Shown here one piece after another: positions 1 through 11,522 of a stretch of 64,000 nucleotides of DNA (position 1 is its first letter; every line of letters begins with the position of its first letter). Position numbers and translations under genes: made by a program. The stretch is from Hyaloscypha bicolor E. Taxonomy: Eukaryota > Ascomycota > Leotiomycetes > Helotiales > Hyaloscyphaceae. The DNA lies in NCBI RefSeq assembly GCF_002865645.1, contig NW_020194589.1, positions 2,083,750 to 2,147,749 of the forward strand. Reading direction: 5' to 3'. Under the pieces are notes generated by a model, which saw only the letters and a program-made list of their open reading frames with translations, searched no databases and had not been told where the DNA came from.

Positions 1-661
1 CAGAAAGACTGCGAAGAACGCACGGAATTAAGCATTTGATTGGGATGTTGGGAGTAATGGCATGCATCCTTTTTGATTTGACTGGTTCCGCTGGGAGTAT
101 TTTCGTACTTTGATTTTGGAGTTGCTTTGATTGAGCGAGGTATGGGGTTAGGTATGGGCTGGTGAAGGCACTACGGTCTCGAGGCCTCCATTCAGAGATA
201 GCCATTGGCTGCGGCAACGAGAATATGGTGTCAGGGAATACATAGGTTTTCTTAGTTATGCAACATACCCTCGGAGGTGATTTCAAGAACCCCATATTGT
301 AATTGTGATTCGAATTGATTTTGCAATGTGTGCTCCGTGCTGGCAAAGCTGGAGCTGTGAAGGACTTGCAAAAAGGAACTAAACTGGCTGCTATGAGGCG
401 GTGATTCACGCAATAGGAAGTCAAGGACAACTCCCGGCCTTTTTAAGGTGAATTGATAAGAGTCAGGGGCAAGATAGGCGCGGGGCGCTAATTTCTCGGC
501 TACTGGGCTCTTAGTACCACAACAAATAGGAAAGATCGTTTACACTTGACAACTCATATTACTTGACCACGATACCGTCATACAATATTTCGAGGTCAGC
601 CTGCACTCCTTACGAAATCTACGACCGAGAGTATTGCATTTTAGCATTTACAGAAACCAAG
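1..661. other. intergenic, upstream of RanBP1 gene
   Basis: No convincing coding region is visible here. It ends at the RanBP1 start codon and presumably includes that gene's promoter and 5' leader. Any gene on the left may be cut by the window edge. Confidence 0.6.
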
Positions 662-1654
662 ATGGCAGACGCCAGCAACGAGCCCAAGCTCGCTCAGACC
701 GAGATTGAGAAGCCCCTCCATGGCGACGAGAAGGCGGCAGAAGCTCCAAAGGCGACCCCTGATACCCCGGCATCCGTAAGTTAACTTTTTTTTAAGCCCT
801 GCCCCTTGCGATCTAAAGACCGAATGATCTTTGAAACTGACTGTAACAGACCTTGACAAATGCTGCTTCAGCTGCTGCCTCGACCGTCACCTCCGCTGCT
901 TCTGGCGTCGCCGACAATGTTTTCTCTATGTTCGGTGGAGGAGCAAAGAAGGAGAAGAAAGGAGAGGATGAGGACCGTGGTGATGTATCTGGATCCGCAA
1001 AGGCTCAGAAGGCCGCCGCTGCTGAGGAAAACCCAGAGGTATATGGCTCCACATTCGAGTTTGCCAGACAAAAGCTGACATATTTGTGGGTAGGATGAAG
1101 CCCCAGAGTCAGAAGATGTCCATTTCGAACCCGTCATCCGTCTCACCGAGAAAGTTGAGGTCAAGACCAACGAGGAGCTCGAGGAGCAGGTTTTCAAGAT
1201 GCGCGCAAAGCTCTTCAAGTTCAACAAGGAGGCCAATGAGTGGAAGGAGCGCGGGACTGGTGATGTTAGACTCTTGAAGCACAAGGAGAACGGCAAGACG
1301 AGATTGGTCATGCGAAGAGATAAGACTTTGAAGGTCTGCGCCAACCACTATGGTATGTTGAGACTGCTTGAGACTTTTTAGGCAAACGCTGACCCTCAAG
1401 TAGTCGTTCCCGAAATGAAGCTTTCTCCCAACGTTGGCAGTGACCGAAGTTGGGTTTGGAACGCTGCTGCGGATGTCAGTGAGGGTGAGCCCGAGGCCCA
1501 GACTCTTGCTATTCGATTTGCCAACTCCGAGAGTAAGTCTACTGCCTTGTCAAGCAGACATTAGCTAACACTACTGCCAGACGCCAATCTGTTCAAGGAG
1601 GCATTCATCAAGGCCCAACAGGAGAATGAGCTTCTCTTCGCTCAATCCTCCTAA
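662..1654 (+). CDS. yrb1: Ran-binding protein 1 (RanBP1/Yrb1)
   Basis: Five exons: 662-775, 850-1038, 1094-1352, 1404-1532 and 1581-1654, all with GT-AG introns and consistent phases, giving 254 aa. The N-terminal 100 residues are a low-complexity Ala/Lys/Glu leader. The rest is a Ran-binding domain: [16 protein letters not shown] near residue 107, [20 protein letters not shown], and the [13 protein letters not shown] segment, followed by the C-terminal [20 protein letters not shown] helix. In this family the protein binds RanGTP in the cytoplasm and co-stimulates RanGAP, releasing export and import complexes. The start is the first ATG and gives the usual family length. It is in a plus-strand tandem with the Taf14-like gene 700 bp downstream. 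Confidence 0.93.
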
Positions 1655-2353
1655 GCCGACCGCATAGAACTCGCCTTGATCTCGACTTTGCAGGATTCAA
1701 GACGGCAACATACAACTACGAACGTCACGAACAACCCCTTTGCATGAATTCCTTTCCAATACACCATGAACCCCTTGTGCGTCATGCTTCTTGAAAAGCA
1801 ACCTTTGTAACACTCCTCGAGATAGATCTTGACAATTGAGCGGTCTTGGTCTCTTCTTGAGAAGTGGGTCGTAGATTTGATGATGCTGGACGATTTGGAA
1901 GGTCAACCATGGTCATCTGTCTCAAGACTGTGACACATGAGATTGTAGTTAGACTAAAATAGCAGTCCCTCTTTGTCCCCCATGTGCTTTTGAGTTGGTG
2001 CATAAAAGTGATGTCGTTGCCAATGGTCACTTCTTAGGCATTCACCTTGAATCAAGGTGATAAAACGCCGTGGAAAATAACAACATTACTTGCCCACCAA
2101 CAAACACATTTGGAACTTGGAACTTCACCTTCAGTTGTGAAGAAATCTTTAGAAATCTTTACTTAAGATCCTCTATTTTTCACTTCCTGGCCTGTCACGC
2201 TCACTTTCACACGGAAGCTAAAAACGCCGACCCGCTAAACCCAAAGCTCCTTCCCCACCAACCACCTTCGCGACGCGCTCCAACTCCTCCTCAAGACGGT
2301 CAGCACTCTCGAACTACTTTAGTGCCGTGCTCGAGCAAAGAAAAGCTGTCAAG
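1655..2353. other. intergenic between RanBP1 and Taf14-like gene
   Basis: This holds the 3' region of the RanBP1 gene and the promoter of the next gene. I see no coding signal and no repeat in it. Confidence 0.6.
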
Positions 2354-3291
2354 ATGGTCGCGGATGTGCGTATATTCAACCAAATCTACTGCGCGCTCAC
2401 CTTTGAGAGCCAGAAATCCATGCCACACAAGCTAACATCTTACAGATCAAGCGGACCGTGAAGCTCGTCACGGAGCAGCGCAACATGTACGTCGAAAATT
2501 TCCCCGCAATTGACAAAAGCGATAGCGGGTGTGCTGATAGCCTCTTTCAGTGACAAGCCTTCCGAAATGGAAGGTTTTCCAATGAAGACCTGGAACATTG
2601 AGATTTATCTCCTCGATGAAGCAGGCCATGAGAAGCCGGCCAACTGTTTCACAAAAGCTGTGTACAACTTGCATCCCTCCTTTGCCAATCCTGTCCAAAG
2701 TGAGTGTGCTACCTCTGGATGTGAAGAAGATTGCTGACGCCTTTTACCCTTAGCCTTCCATGAACCACCCTTTCGATGCGAGAACGAGGGATGGGGAGAG
2801 TTTGACATGACAATTGACCTCTATACTACCGAGAAGGGCGGCAAGAACACTCTCACCCATGACTTGAACTTTGCCAAGAACCGTTACGAGGCAAAGCATG
2901 TTGTCAACTTCAAGAACCCAAGCGCCGCCCTCATCAACATTCTACGTGAAAGCGGTCCAGTTCCAGGTGATGAGAACGGTGCGAAGAGGAAGGGTGGAGA
3001 GAAGGTACCACGGAAGAAGACTATAAACTCTGTGGACATGGAGAAGTTGGCAGACGGCTTGGTCAAACTTGGAGAGGATGACCTGCTGCAGGTTGTTCAA
3101 ATGATACATGACAACAAGTCTGAGGATACGTACACAAAGAACGATATCGAGCGTGAGTACTCCCAATCGTGTTCAATTGTCTCTCTTCTGACTGTGCTGC
3201 AGAGGGCGAGTTCCATGTCGATCTGTACACCTTACCAGATACGCTGGTCAAGATGCTTTGGGACTTCGTTCAACAAAATAGCCGGGCATGA
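2354..3291 (+). CDS. taf14: YEATS-domain protein, Taf14/Tfg3 homologue
   Basis: Five exons: 2354-2365, 2446-2486, 2551-2699, 2754-3152 and 3203-3291, giving 229 aa. The first exon encodes only four residues. Residues 1 to about 135 form a YEATS domain, with KRTVKLVTEQRN, MKTWNIEIYLLDEAG, NLHPSFANPVQTF and the aromatic GWGEFDM reader-pocket motif. A Lys/Arg-rich linker follows. The C-terminal 70 residues (VDMEKLADGLVKLGEDDLLQ) resemble the extra-terminal helical domain of yeast Taf14. In yeast this subunit is shared by TFIID, TFIIF, SWI/SNF, INO80 and NuA3 and reads acylated histone lysines. The architecture and length fit Taf14 better than Yaf9 or Sas5, which lack this tail. Confidence 0.88.
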
Positions 3292-3739
3292 ACCAAGCAG
3301 AGCGAAAGTGTCTTATTCCAAATCTACCGCATATTGCAGTACTCTCTGGAAGTTGCATTTGGGCATGGTAACCTGGATGGGTCGTTTTCACATCACTTTC
3401 TTTGTTCTATCTCTGGCGTTCTACTGCGGTGGGACTGGGTCGTGGGTATGGTTCTAGCAATCTTTTCTGATCATTCGTGCGCTTTGGTGGCATAGCGTAG
3501 CGTCTGGTAGTGAATGCCATTTCATTTGACAATTGTATCTAGGGGGGTGGCTGGGAGGTATAGCTCATCATATCCAAGGATACGATATGCTGCTCGGAAA
3601 ACGAATAGCAAATCTACAATGGTTTCACTAGAACTTCATTTCGTTTTTCGCAGCAAGGGTATCTAGAATGCTGAAGCCCACAACCTGTACGCCCAATATC
3701 TTCTTTGGGGAGCCCAACCCCAGTAATTTGAGAAGACCG
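3292..3739. other. convergent intergenic region
   Basis: This is the shared 3' region between the Taf14-like gene (plus) and the DUF4604 gene (minus). I see nothing else in it. Confidence 0.6.
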
Positions 3740-4243
3740 TCATTCATCATCACCAAAGCTCAGTTTGATCTTCTTTCCCTTTTTTGCAGATTTCCCCTTC
3801 TCCACTTTCTTGCCTTCAGGTTTAGATATTGGCTTCTTTTCAGACTCCGCCGTTACTTCCTCATCATCCCCACCAACAACCTTCCCCGCCTTCCTCTTCT
3901 TAGTCGACCCAATCGCAGCCAGCTTCTCTTTGCTCTCCTTCGTCTCCTTTCCCTCCTCTATCTCGGCTCCCTCCTTCTCACCCCTAGCATCCCCCTTCCC
4001 GGCCTCAGCTTCAAGAGCAGTATCCTTAGCTTCCCATTCAGTCTTCGTCAACGTCTCCCCAGTTCCCTCGTCGAAGTACACTGGCTCATCCTCGGCCTCC
4101 TCCTCGGCATTCCGCGCTTTCTTGGGTCGTGCGACGTGGTATTCGTGTCGACCGTCCGAAGAGGCATTGTTTGCTCGCAGGCGGGCTAGGAAAGGTGGGA
4201 GAGTGTCGTCGTAGTGGAGGTTCTTGGGGGTTATTTTCGACAT
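3740..4243 (-). CDS. DUF4604-family nuclear protein
   Basis: A single exon encodes 167 aa. The N-terminus (MSKITPKNLHYDDTLPPFLA) matches the conserved opening of the DUF4604 family, small charged proteins found from fungi to animals (human KIAA1143 type). The rest is a hydrophilic Lys/Glu-rich tail with basic patches (KKRKAGK, KKGKKIKLSF) that look like nuclear or nucleolar signals. No catalytic motif is visible and the family has no firm biochemical role. The start codon sits directly before the conserved block. It is divergent from the mannosyltransferase gene about 1.1 kb away. Confidence 0.8.
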   Translation of the reverse strand: MSKITPKNLHYDDTLPPFLARLRANNASSDGRHEYHVARPKKARNAEEEAEDEPVYFDEGTGETLTKTEWEAKDTALEAEAGKGDARGEKEGAEIEEGKETKESKEKLAAIGSTKKRKAGKVVGGDDEEVTAESEKKPISKPEGKKVEKGKSAKKGKKIKLSFGDDE

Positions 4244-5340
4244 TTTTGAGTGGGTTGCCTCTTGGGCAGCCTGATTGGCTTGAGCTACCTGATATCGATA
4301 AGGTTGCTTTGATGCAGATGTAGATTACTTCCTGGGGATTTTTGAAAGCCAAAGCTGCCGGATCAGGGATTCAGGCTCTTGCATTCCCCGTGCTGGGATG
4401 TCATGGTAGCACTTTTTGTCAACGCTCTGCGCTACGCAGCCGAACCGGTAGCCCAGGATTGAAAAGTAATGTTCACGCGTGGGTGAAGAGTGGCAAGCAG
4501 GAGCTTAGGGTTACGCAGAAATTCGTTGAGCTCTTGCCACAGATCCAGAGCTCGAATGCGAGGTTCAGCCTCAATCAATACTGTAACGAAAAACGGGCGA
4601 ATTCCAACAGGGGCAAAGTAATAGTGATCACGTGATCAAGAGAACACGAGAGCATGACGATGGAAATAGATACTACGGACACCCGAACTGGCCACTTTCT
4701 CCTGCTGCAGAATTTAACAGCTTCAGCCACAGCTGACTAGGCAATACTGTAGCTCTAGAACACACTGTAAATCCAACCGAATCTGAATTTTATCGCCGGT
4801 AGGTGTTCTTCCTATGCATAATCCTGCCCTCACCCAATCACGGCGCGCACTCTCAGCTTGTTCTTGTTTGCCTTCCCGGGCTGCAGCCCCTGTCCGCTGC
4901 CAAGAGCTTTAGCGGAATGCTACGAGCAACTGGTCAACTCCTATCACGCAAACGACGAGCCTCTCGCTTTCTTCAACCTCGACTCAACCAGCGCTATAAT
5001 CGCGACCCTATTGTCCCGACGTCCCATTGAATGTCATAGACTTCTTCGACTCGCCTCCTGCATCTCAGTGCCGTAGACGGGAGCCCTCCCGCCTACGCGT
5101 CATCGCACGCTCATCTGCGTCTTTCTCGAGGACATCTCCTCTATCCGCTCGTTAGAAGCATCACCCAGCCTGCCGATAGAGCTCGGCGCATACCTTCCGC
5201 ACATACTTCGATTCAATCCTGCGTTTCTAAGTACCTATTGTAATATCTACGGCCTCACCATATCCGATTGACGACCCGGGGCCAGGACCCAGCCCCTTGA
5301 TCGAACTTTTCCCCCCACGATCCACAACGCCACCGCTGCA
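4244..5340. other. divergent intergenic region
   Basis: About 1.1 kb lies between the starts of the DUF4604 and mannosyltransferase genes. The plus-strand open frames of up to about 97 codons have no recognisable domain or good splice partners. I treat it as promoter and 5' leader sequence. Confidence 0.5.
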
Positions 5341-7062
5341 ATGGGGTTCGTACAGAGAGTGATGAAGCGAATACCGTCTGCGCGGAGTCTGCCTTCGATG
5401 GACGAAGTCAAGGAAAAGACGAAGGCTTCTTCTAGATTGGCGTTCTTCCGGCGGCCGCTCAGATTGAAGGGCAACTCCAGCATTTCAATACCCCTCGGCG
5501 TTGTTCTATTATTTCCTTGCATTGTCGTTGTATTGATCTTGGTGCTATTCGTCCGACATCCTAAATCAGGAGTCGGCATATTAATGCCTGCTGGGGCACC
5601 ACCAGCTATTAGGTACGCTTACTTCCGAGGTGTTACGTTGACCTGTTGGGCTAACCCTTATTCTTCACCAGGAAAATCAGCGAAGAGCATGACAAGGTCT
5701 TTGTCACAGGCTGCTTAGAGCCAGATACTTCGCAACCTAGAGCGAACGCGGCATTTGTGGTCTTGGCGAGGAACAAGGAGTTAGATGGTGTCATCCAGTC
5801 CGTCAAGTCCATCGAGAGACACTTCAACAGGTGGTACCATTACCCCTACGTGTTCTTGAACGATGCCGACTTCAATTCAACCTTCAAGGAGACGATCCAG
5901 AATTACACAAGTTCTCCTGTGGAGTTTGGGAAGATCGACCCCAAGATGTGGGGATTCCCAGACTGGATAGATCCCAAGGTCGCCAAGGAGGGTATTGAGA
6001 AGCAGGGAGATCAAGCTATCATGTACGGTGGCATGGAAAGTTATCATGCCATGTGCAGATTCTACTCGGGGTATGAAGCGCTTCTCCTAAGATTGAAATC
6101 ACTGCTTACTTGATCCAGATTCTTCTACAAGCATGAACTCTTGGCCAAGTACGAATGGTACTGGCGCTTGGAACCAGAAATCAAATATTTCTGTGACATT
6201 ACATAGTATGTTGTGGTGTCCAATCTGAGTCCAACTGAGCTAACATCCGCAGCGACCCATTTTTGAGGATGATCGAATCGAACAAAACATACGGCTTCAC
6301 CATCGCAGTCAAGGAATTGAAGGAGACCGTGCCGAATATCTTCAGATACGCATCCGCATACAAGAGGGTCAACAACTTGACTTCTCAGGGGCTGTGGGAA
6401 ATGTTCGTCGAGCCTCAACCAGAGAAGACAGAGGAGCTACCAGAAGACGATCCGAATTACAAACACCCTCTGCCGGAAGAAATCCTTCGAGGTGATCCAT
6501 CTCGAGCTTCTCTACCAACCATCGATCCAGAAGCTATGGAGGGAGAGAAGTACAACATGTGCCATTTCTGGTCGAATTTTGAAATCGCCAGACTCAGTTG
6601 GTTCAGGAGTAAGGAGTACGAAGACTTCTTCCAAATGATGGATCGCAGCGGGGGGTTTTGGATGGAACGTGTAAGTTGATATTGCCTTCAGAACATTTGA
6701 ATTGTGCTAATTCACATTAGTGGGGAGACGCTCCAATCCACTCCCTTGCAGCCGGAGCCCTTCTCGCTCCAAGAGACATCCATTATTTCCGCGACTTTGG
6801 CTACCGACACACCACGATCCAACATTGTCCCGCGAACGCACCGGCTCGCCAAATGCCACGATCTCCCTTTCTAGAAAAGACTACATTAGATGAAAAAAAA
6901 CGGAAAGAAGAAGACGAATACTGGGATTCGTGGGATCCCGTGAAGGAGAATGGCGTTGGGTGCAGATGTAGATGTGATACCGACATTGTGGATGTTGAAG
7001 GAAAACAAGGCTCTTGTCTTGCAGAGTGGGTGGATGTTGCCGGAGGCTGGGCAAGCCCTTAA
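5341..7062 (+). CDS. alpha-1,2-mannosyltransferase, GT15 (Kre2/Mnt1/Ktr type)
   Basis: Five exons: 5341-5612, 5672-6070, 6119-6205, 6253-6670 and 6721-7062, giving 505 aa. It is a type II membrane protein: a cytosolic N-terminus of about 46 residues, then a single hydrophobic anchor near 47-70 (IPLGVVLLFPCIVVVLILV). The lumenal GT15 domain begins at NAAFVVLARNKELDGVIQSV. Family hallmarks are WYHYPYVFLNDADF, YEWYWRLEPEIKYFCDI, YNMCHFWSNFEIA (the Glu is the candidate catalytic residue by analogy to yeast Kre2) and ERWGDAPIHSLAAG. These enzymes add alpha-1,2-mannose from GDP-mannose to O- and N-linked glycans in the Golgi. The Cys-rich C-terminus (GVGCRCRCDTD) is typical of Ktr4-like members. 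Which yeast paralogue it equals cannot be decided by eye. Confidence 0.92.
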
Positions 7063-7645
7063 AATTCCTTGCTATATGTTGAGAACGGATTTGATAGATG
7101 AGGAACCGTGGGATATACTGAGCCGGCCTCGCTGTGCTAGGTTTGGGGCGTGCTGAACCGAGACGCAGGCCAGCGTGTAAGAAGGGAATGCCGTTCCCAT
7201 TTGTATTGAAGGGCACGTATGCATTGTGGCGTTTTGGGCTGGGGAAGGTCTATATCTCAATGTGAAAATACGCTTGATCATTCAGCCCCTTTCGTCATTG
7301 TGCTTGTGATACTTGATGAGTGGGCATGTGCAAATTTAGTTGGAAGGGAAAAATCAAGCCAGTGCTTGACAGTATTCGTTCTTACCAATTTTTTTGTTGA
7401 TATTTCAGACCAGCTCTACTGTGTTGAGGAGTCGGGTAATAATATACGCCAGAATTGCTTAGAGATGCAGGGTTGTAATGTGTACTGCGGCGAGGCTTTA
7501 GGCCAGAAGTATTCTCAACCGAAAAGATCAAGTATACGAAGCAATAATATTTCTAAAGAATAGGAAAACAGTCATGTGCGATGACAGACTGTAAAGAAAT
7601 TCGAATGTACCCTATGTGCGAGCCACAGGACGACTTCTCCTTCTC
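7063..7645. other. convergent intergenic region
   Basis: This separates the mannosyltransferase gene from the minus-strand gene ending at 7646. No gene is supported here. Confidence 0.5.
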
Positions 7646-9044
7646 TCAGGCATCGCTAGTAACGTAGTCAAATTCCGGCGTCCTCGCGGAACGAGCCTTG
7701 AACTCTCTTGCAAGGGCCGCGTGAGTTTTGAACATCTCCAGATATGTCTCCTCGTAGGCAGTCTGCAAAGCAGCTTCGATATATGACAACTCTAGTTTCG
7801 CTCTTGTCCCTAATTTCCAGTCAACCAAATGCAACAACAGAAGTTTCGTGAAGTCTGGGAACCTACCCTCTTCTGTCACCATCACTGATGCCGGCGCAGG
7901 TTTTTCGTTCTTACTGTCGGACAGATTCCACAGGATCACTGCTCCAACAAGCATCCATGGGTTGACAGTCGTCTCCTTCCTCCAAAACGCGAAATTTCAC
8001 TTGCGAGAGCGTTAGATCATATATATTGCTTGAATATGGGGAATTTCTCATTAAGTTTTCTTGCCAGTCTGATCGCATGCAAAGCTTCCTTCCTTGCATC
8101 TTGCAGCTCGTTCAGAGTTTTTCTCTCTACGACTTTTACTATTACCCACAACAATTTCTGAATCTTCATCCCGTTTATCGTCTAGCGAGATGGCTGGAGC
8201 TTGAATGCCTCCAGACGTCGGTGAATCGCGAGTGCTCGTGCAACTTCCCGAACTGCGGAGCCTCGTAACGAGTATCGTATACAATGCTAGTTGTTTGTTC
8301 CAGGATCTGGTTTTGATTGAGTCACGGTACTACAAAACCAAAGAAAATCACGTCTTACATGTCTCGCGTTCTTTAATCTGGTCAAGAACGGCACCATATT
8401 GCCTGAAGATATCTTCTTGGGGATAATGGTATCATCAGAGACTGACCTCAAGAGAATCTCTGCTCGATGATACCAAGCCGTAGTCTTGGCAAGGTCGTAA
8501 GCAAGGCCGATACGTTCAAGGAGTCCTTCTGGCAAGGTCCTATCGCGGCATGCCTGACCCAGTGTTTTATTCATCCAAGGCCTCCATAACTGCATCGTCG
8601 TTTTCATTTGCTTCCAATGTGCCATGTAGTCTCTGTACGTATGAGCCCCCTGAATATCTTTAATGATTATTGTACGAAATTGGTTCCCTGGATCTTGGCT
8701 CCGAAGAATTTACGAGGATGGCCATTTCGTACTGATATGGGCATTGGCGCTACCTCCAATCAAAGCCCTTTTCAAATAATGTCTGCAAATGTAAAAGTTT
8801 CAGAGGCCTGACGACCGAGGTAATCCTGGGAGTGCTGAAGATGAAAAATTACAAGTTTGGTGGCTTCCCCTCCAGCTGTTCCACTACGTTCCTGTGGATT
8901 GACAGGAACTGAATTACAGGTTTTCTCTTCGCAAAGGAGTCCGGAGTCTCCCACATCGCTCAATAAGAGGAATTTAAGGAGTGGTTCAATACGCTTTATT
9001 CGCTGCAGTGATGCCTTAATAATACAAAGCTCGTGGCTTAACAT
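7646..9044 (-). CDS. uncharacterised protein, gene model uncertain
   Basis: I do not recognise this protein. A phase-consistent six-exon model reads 9044-8853, 8782-8754, 8632-8359, 8306-8217, 8124-8030 and 7979-7646, about 337 aa. Two junctions are weak: a GTCTGG donor at 8216, and an intron at 7980-8029 starting GC rather than GT. That second intron does contain a perfect CTAAC branch site. The product would be helical, with segments such as DYMAHWKQMKTTMQLW, LNELQDARKEALHAIRLARK and LELSYIEAALQTAYEETYLE. Its ATG lies only 33 bp past the stop of the upstream gene, so the true start may be elsewhere or both may be one gene. Without these odd introns the frame contains stops, so a pseudogene is the main alternative. 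Confidence 0.4.
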
Positions 9045-9077
9045 CACCCACGGTATCTTCTGACCTTACTTGGTCGT

Positions 9078-10853
9078 TTAGTAGTTTGGTAACCCCTCGA
9101 AGAGTCCGTTGTTTCCATTGCTCCGGGTAGTATGCCAATAAGGGCGCTTTTTATGTTGGACAGAGAGCGTCTGCTTTTGCTTTTGAGTCACGCCACTTCT
9201 AGAGGAGCCTGGAGTCGAAGCAGCCGTGTAGCTTTTGCGAAGCCGCTTGGATTCACTGCTGGCCGTTTTCTCTGGTGATGTGTCAGTACGGCGCTTTTGG
9301 TTGCTAATCGGCGATCTTGCTCGGCGAGATTGGGTCGAAGGCCGCGGTTTAAATGTATCGGAATTGTTCGTAGATTGTCGTGCTAAGTGAAATTAGCCTT
9401 TGGCATATCAATTGAATCAAACACACGGACCCTTGGCATAGCTCTTGAAGAGAATGTTCGGGTTGGGTCCAGGCTCTTCAGCTCCGTCGGAATCGTCGCA
9501 TGTTTCTTGCTCCTCATCCTCATCCTCATCCTCATCCTCAGCCTCATATTCATCCTCATCCTCAGCCTCATCCTCAACCTCATCCACAGCCTCATCCTCA
9601 TAGGTCGCATCTTCTGGATCATCGTCTTTGGGATGCTCCTCATCCTCGCAATCCTCGCAATCCTCGCAATCCTCCCAATCCTCCCCATCTTCCTGGGACA
9701 TTGAATCTTCATTGCTCACGTCGGAAGTATCGCTTTCATCGCTTTCATCGCTTTCCTCAGTTTCGCTGCTGCTCGATGAATCTTTATCATTCCCAACTGT
9801 CTGGGACAATCCAGTCTGTCTGGCGTCTTTACATGTCCCAGCTCCGACATGATTTCTGTTTCCAGAACCTCCGCCTGTGATGGCGGCATCGACCGTTGCC
9901 TTAGAAGCGTTCCCGTGCGGAGAACTGCCGGGGTAGAGTGTTCGTTCTCTCCGTTCGTACCAGTCTACGTCGGCATCGGCGATCTTTGTACCAAAAACAA
10001 GTAGTACTTTCTGATCACTTCGGAACCTGCCGAGTGCCGGCCGACACTTCCTCAAATGATTCTTGAATGTAAGTATACTCGTCTTGCCAGACAAACTGAA
10101 GAGCTCCCCTCTGCATTCGTGACATCTCAAGACGTAGAATGTACCGCTAGGTTTAAGCAATTTGGATTGAAACACAGCTTCGTTCGCAGCAAGATCCTGG
10201 ATCCTCACTGACCTCAAATCCAGCGGCTCTTCCGGTGTGACGCTACGTAGAGAACTCAAGTCACTATCATTGTCTTTTAGCAGCAATGGCTCAACGCTAA
10301 CGCTCTCTTCTTTGTCTGCCGGTGCTGCCGGTGCAGGAAGCTTATTCGTGTTCAGAGGGTTAGCGTTCGAAGGGCCCCCGGGACTCGTGGCAGAGGAACT
10401 GGGGGGCGTCGGAAGGCCGCTGGCCCCGGCTGCTGGTGGAGAGTCCAGGGGTGGCCGCTCTGGGGTCGATATATTCTGCCTCGAAACCAGTTGGTTGCCT
10501 TCTACACGAGGGTTGTCGGACGTGCCCACAGTGTTTTCATGCGGAAAAGAGGACCTCAATATTTCCGTCCACCGAGGCACCGCATCTAAGCTGTGCTTTT
10601 CGACCTTGCTCAATTTCTCAAGACAGCTATCCCATCGAGCAGAAAGTTGTCCCATCTCTGCCTCATGTCGAAGCATGATCTGAGCAAGTTCTGCCTCTTG
10701 TCGTTTCTGAAGCCGAGTCTCGTCCCTGTTCCTTTGCCAAGAAATGAAATCGTGAAATTCGAGGTACTTTCCTTCCCATTCTTTCTCCGTATCTTTGGTC
10801 ACTCTTTCGAAGTTGCCGTTCACCTTAGAGTTAGAGGTTTCGTGGCGAGACAT
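9078..10853 (-). CDS. uncharacterised acidic protein with Cys/His zinc-finger-like motif
   Basis: Two exons, 10853-9431 and 9382-9078, give about 575 aa. If the weak GTCCGT donor is not used, the frame stops at 9417 after 478 aa. Residues 20-110 are a charged helix, probably coiled coil (KEWEGKYLEFHDFISWQRNR). A Pro/Ser-rich stretch follows. Near residue 245 a CHECRGELF...FKNHLRKC pattern (C-x2-C ... H-x4-C) suggests one zinc-binding unit. After that comes a long Asp/Glu tract, partly coded by tandem CTCATC-type hexamers, and then a basic Ser-rich tail. I do not recognise the family. The layout (coiled coil, zinc finger, acidic tract) suggests a nuclear or chromatin-associated protein, but that is inference. 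Confidence 0.7.
9507..9600. repeat. hexanucleotide-type coding repeat (Glu/Asp tract)
   Basis: Tandem imperfect CTCATC units on the plus strand encode the Glu/Asp run on the minus strand. A second short tandem of CTCGCAATC units follows near 9648-9676. Both are length-polymorphism candidates. Confidence 0.85.
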
Positions 10854-11522
10854 GGTGGTTGTTCAATCCCACCGTTCCTCTCCAGAGGCGGGCGATATCA
10901 ACTCACAATGAACAGGCAAGGAACACTGTGAGGGTATAATCAGAACGATAAAGTGATGTGGAATGCTCTGTAATGATGCAAAGCCGTGGTGGCGTAACGA
11001 ACGATGAAATATAGCGATGTTGTGTGATGAATTGATGAAAGATGGAGGAAGGGTGGCGCGAAGGGTGCGGATTTAAGAAGATGCAAAGTAACGAGGAAGG
11101 AAGGAGCGGCTGTGAGGTGGAAAGAATGAAGGAGGAAGGCGGTAGGAGTTGCGTGAAGGTTGAACTTAAATCAGATACGACTCTGGTCGCTGGCCGCTCT
11201 TGCCGTCAGATATTAGAGCAGCACCCGTTACAACCTTTCCGAAACGATAATCACAAGATGACATGTAGATCAACATCTGAACAGAAGATGAAATCCATTA
11301 TCACCCCTAGGTTGGTGCTTATCAATTTCTTCAGAGCGCACCTCGACAGTATAAACTTCATCGCCTCAGGTTTCAACAATTTCTCGCTTAACCCCTATTC
11401 TCCCTTCCATCTAATCTCTCCACAGTCCTTGAAGCGGCTTTCGTAGCCTCTCTCCAGTTTTACAATCCAGACTATCACCGAGTCTATGGAAAGGTCGTTC
11501 ATCAAAGCGTTAGATCGTTTTT
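10854..11522. other. intergenic, 3' of the ZIP gene and 5' of the acidic-protein gene
   Basis: This contains purine-rich sequence around 11040-11160 and no gene that I can support. Confidence 0.5.

Noticed and set aside
8051..8284. 77-codon minus-strand frame as an exon of the 7646-9044 gene
   Set aside because: It is in a different phase from the exons that join consistently and looks like a shadow frame.
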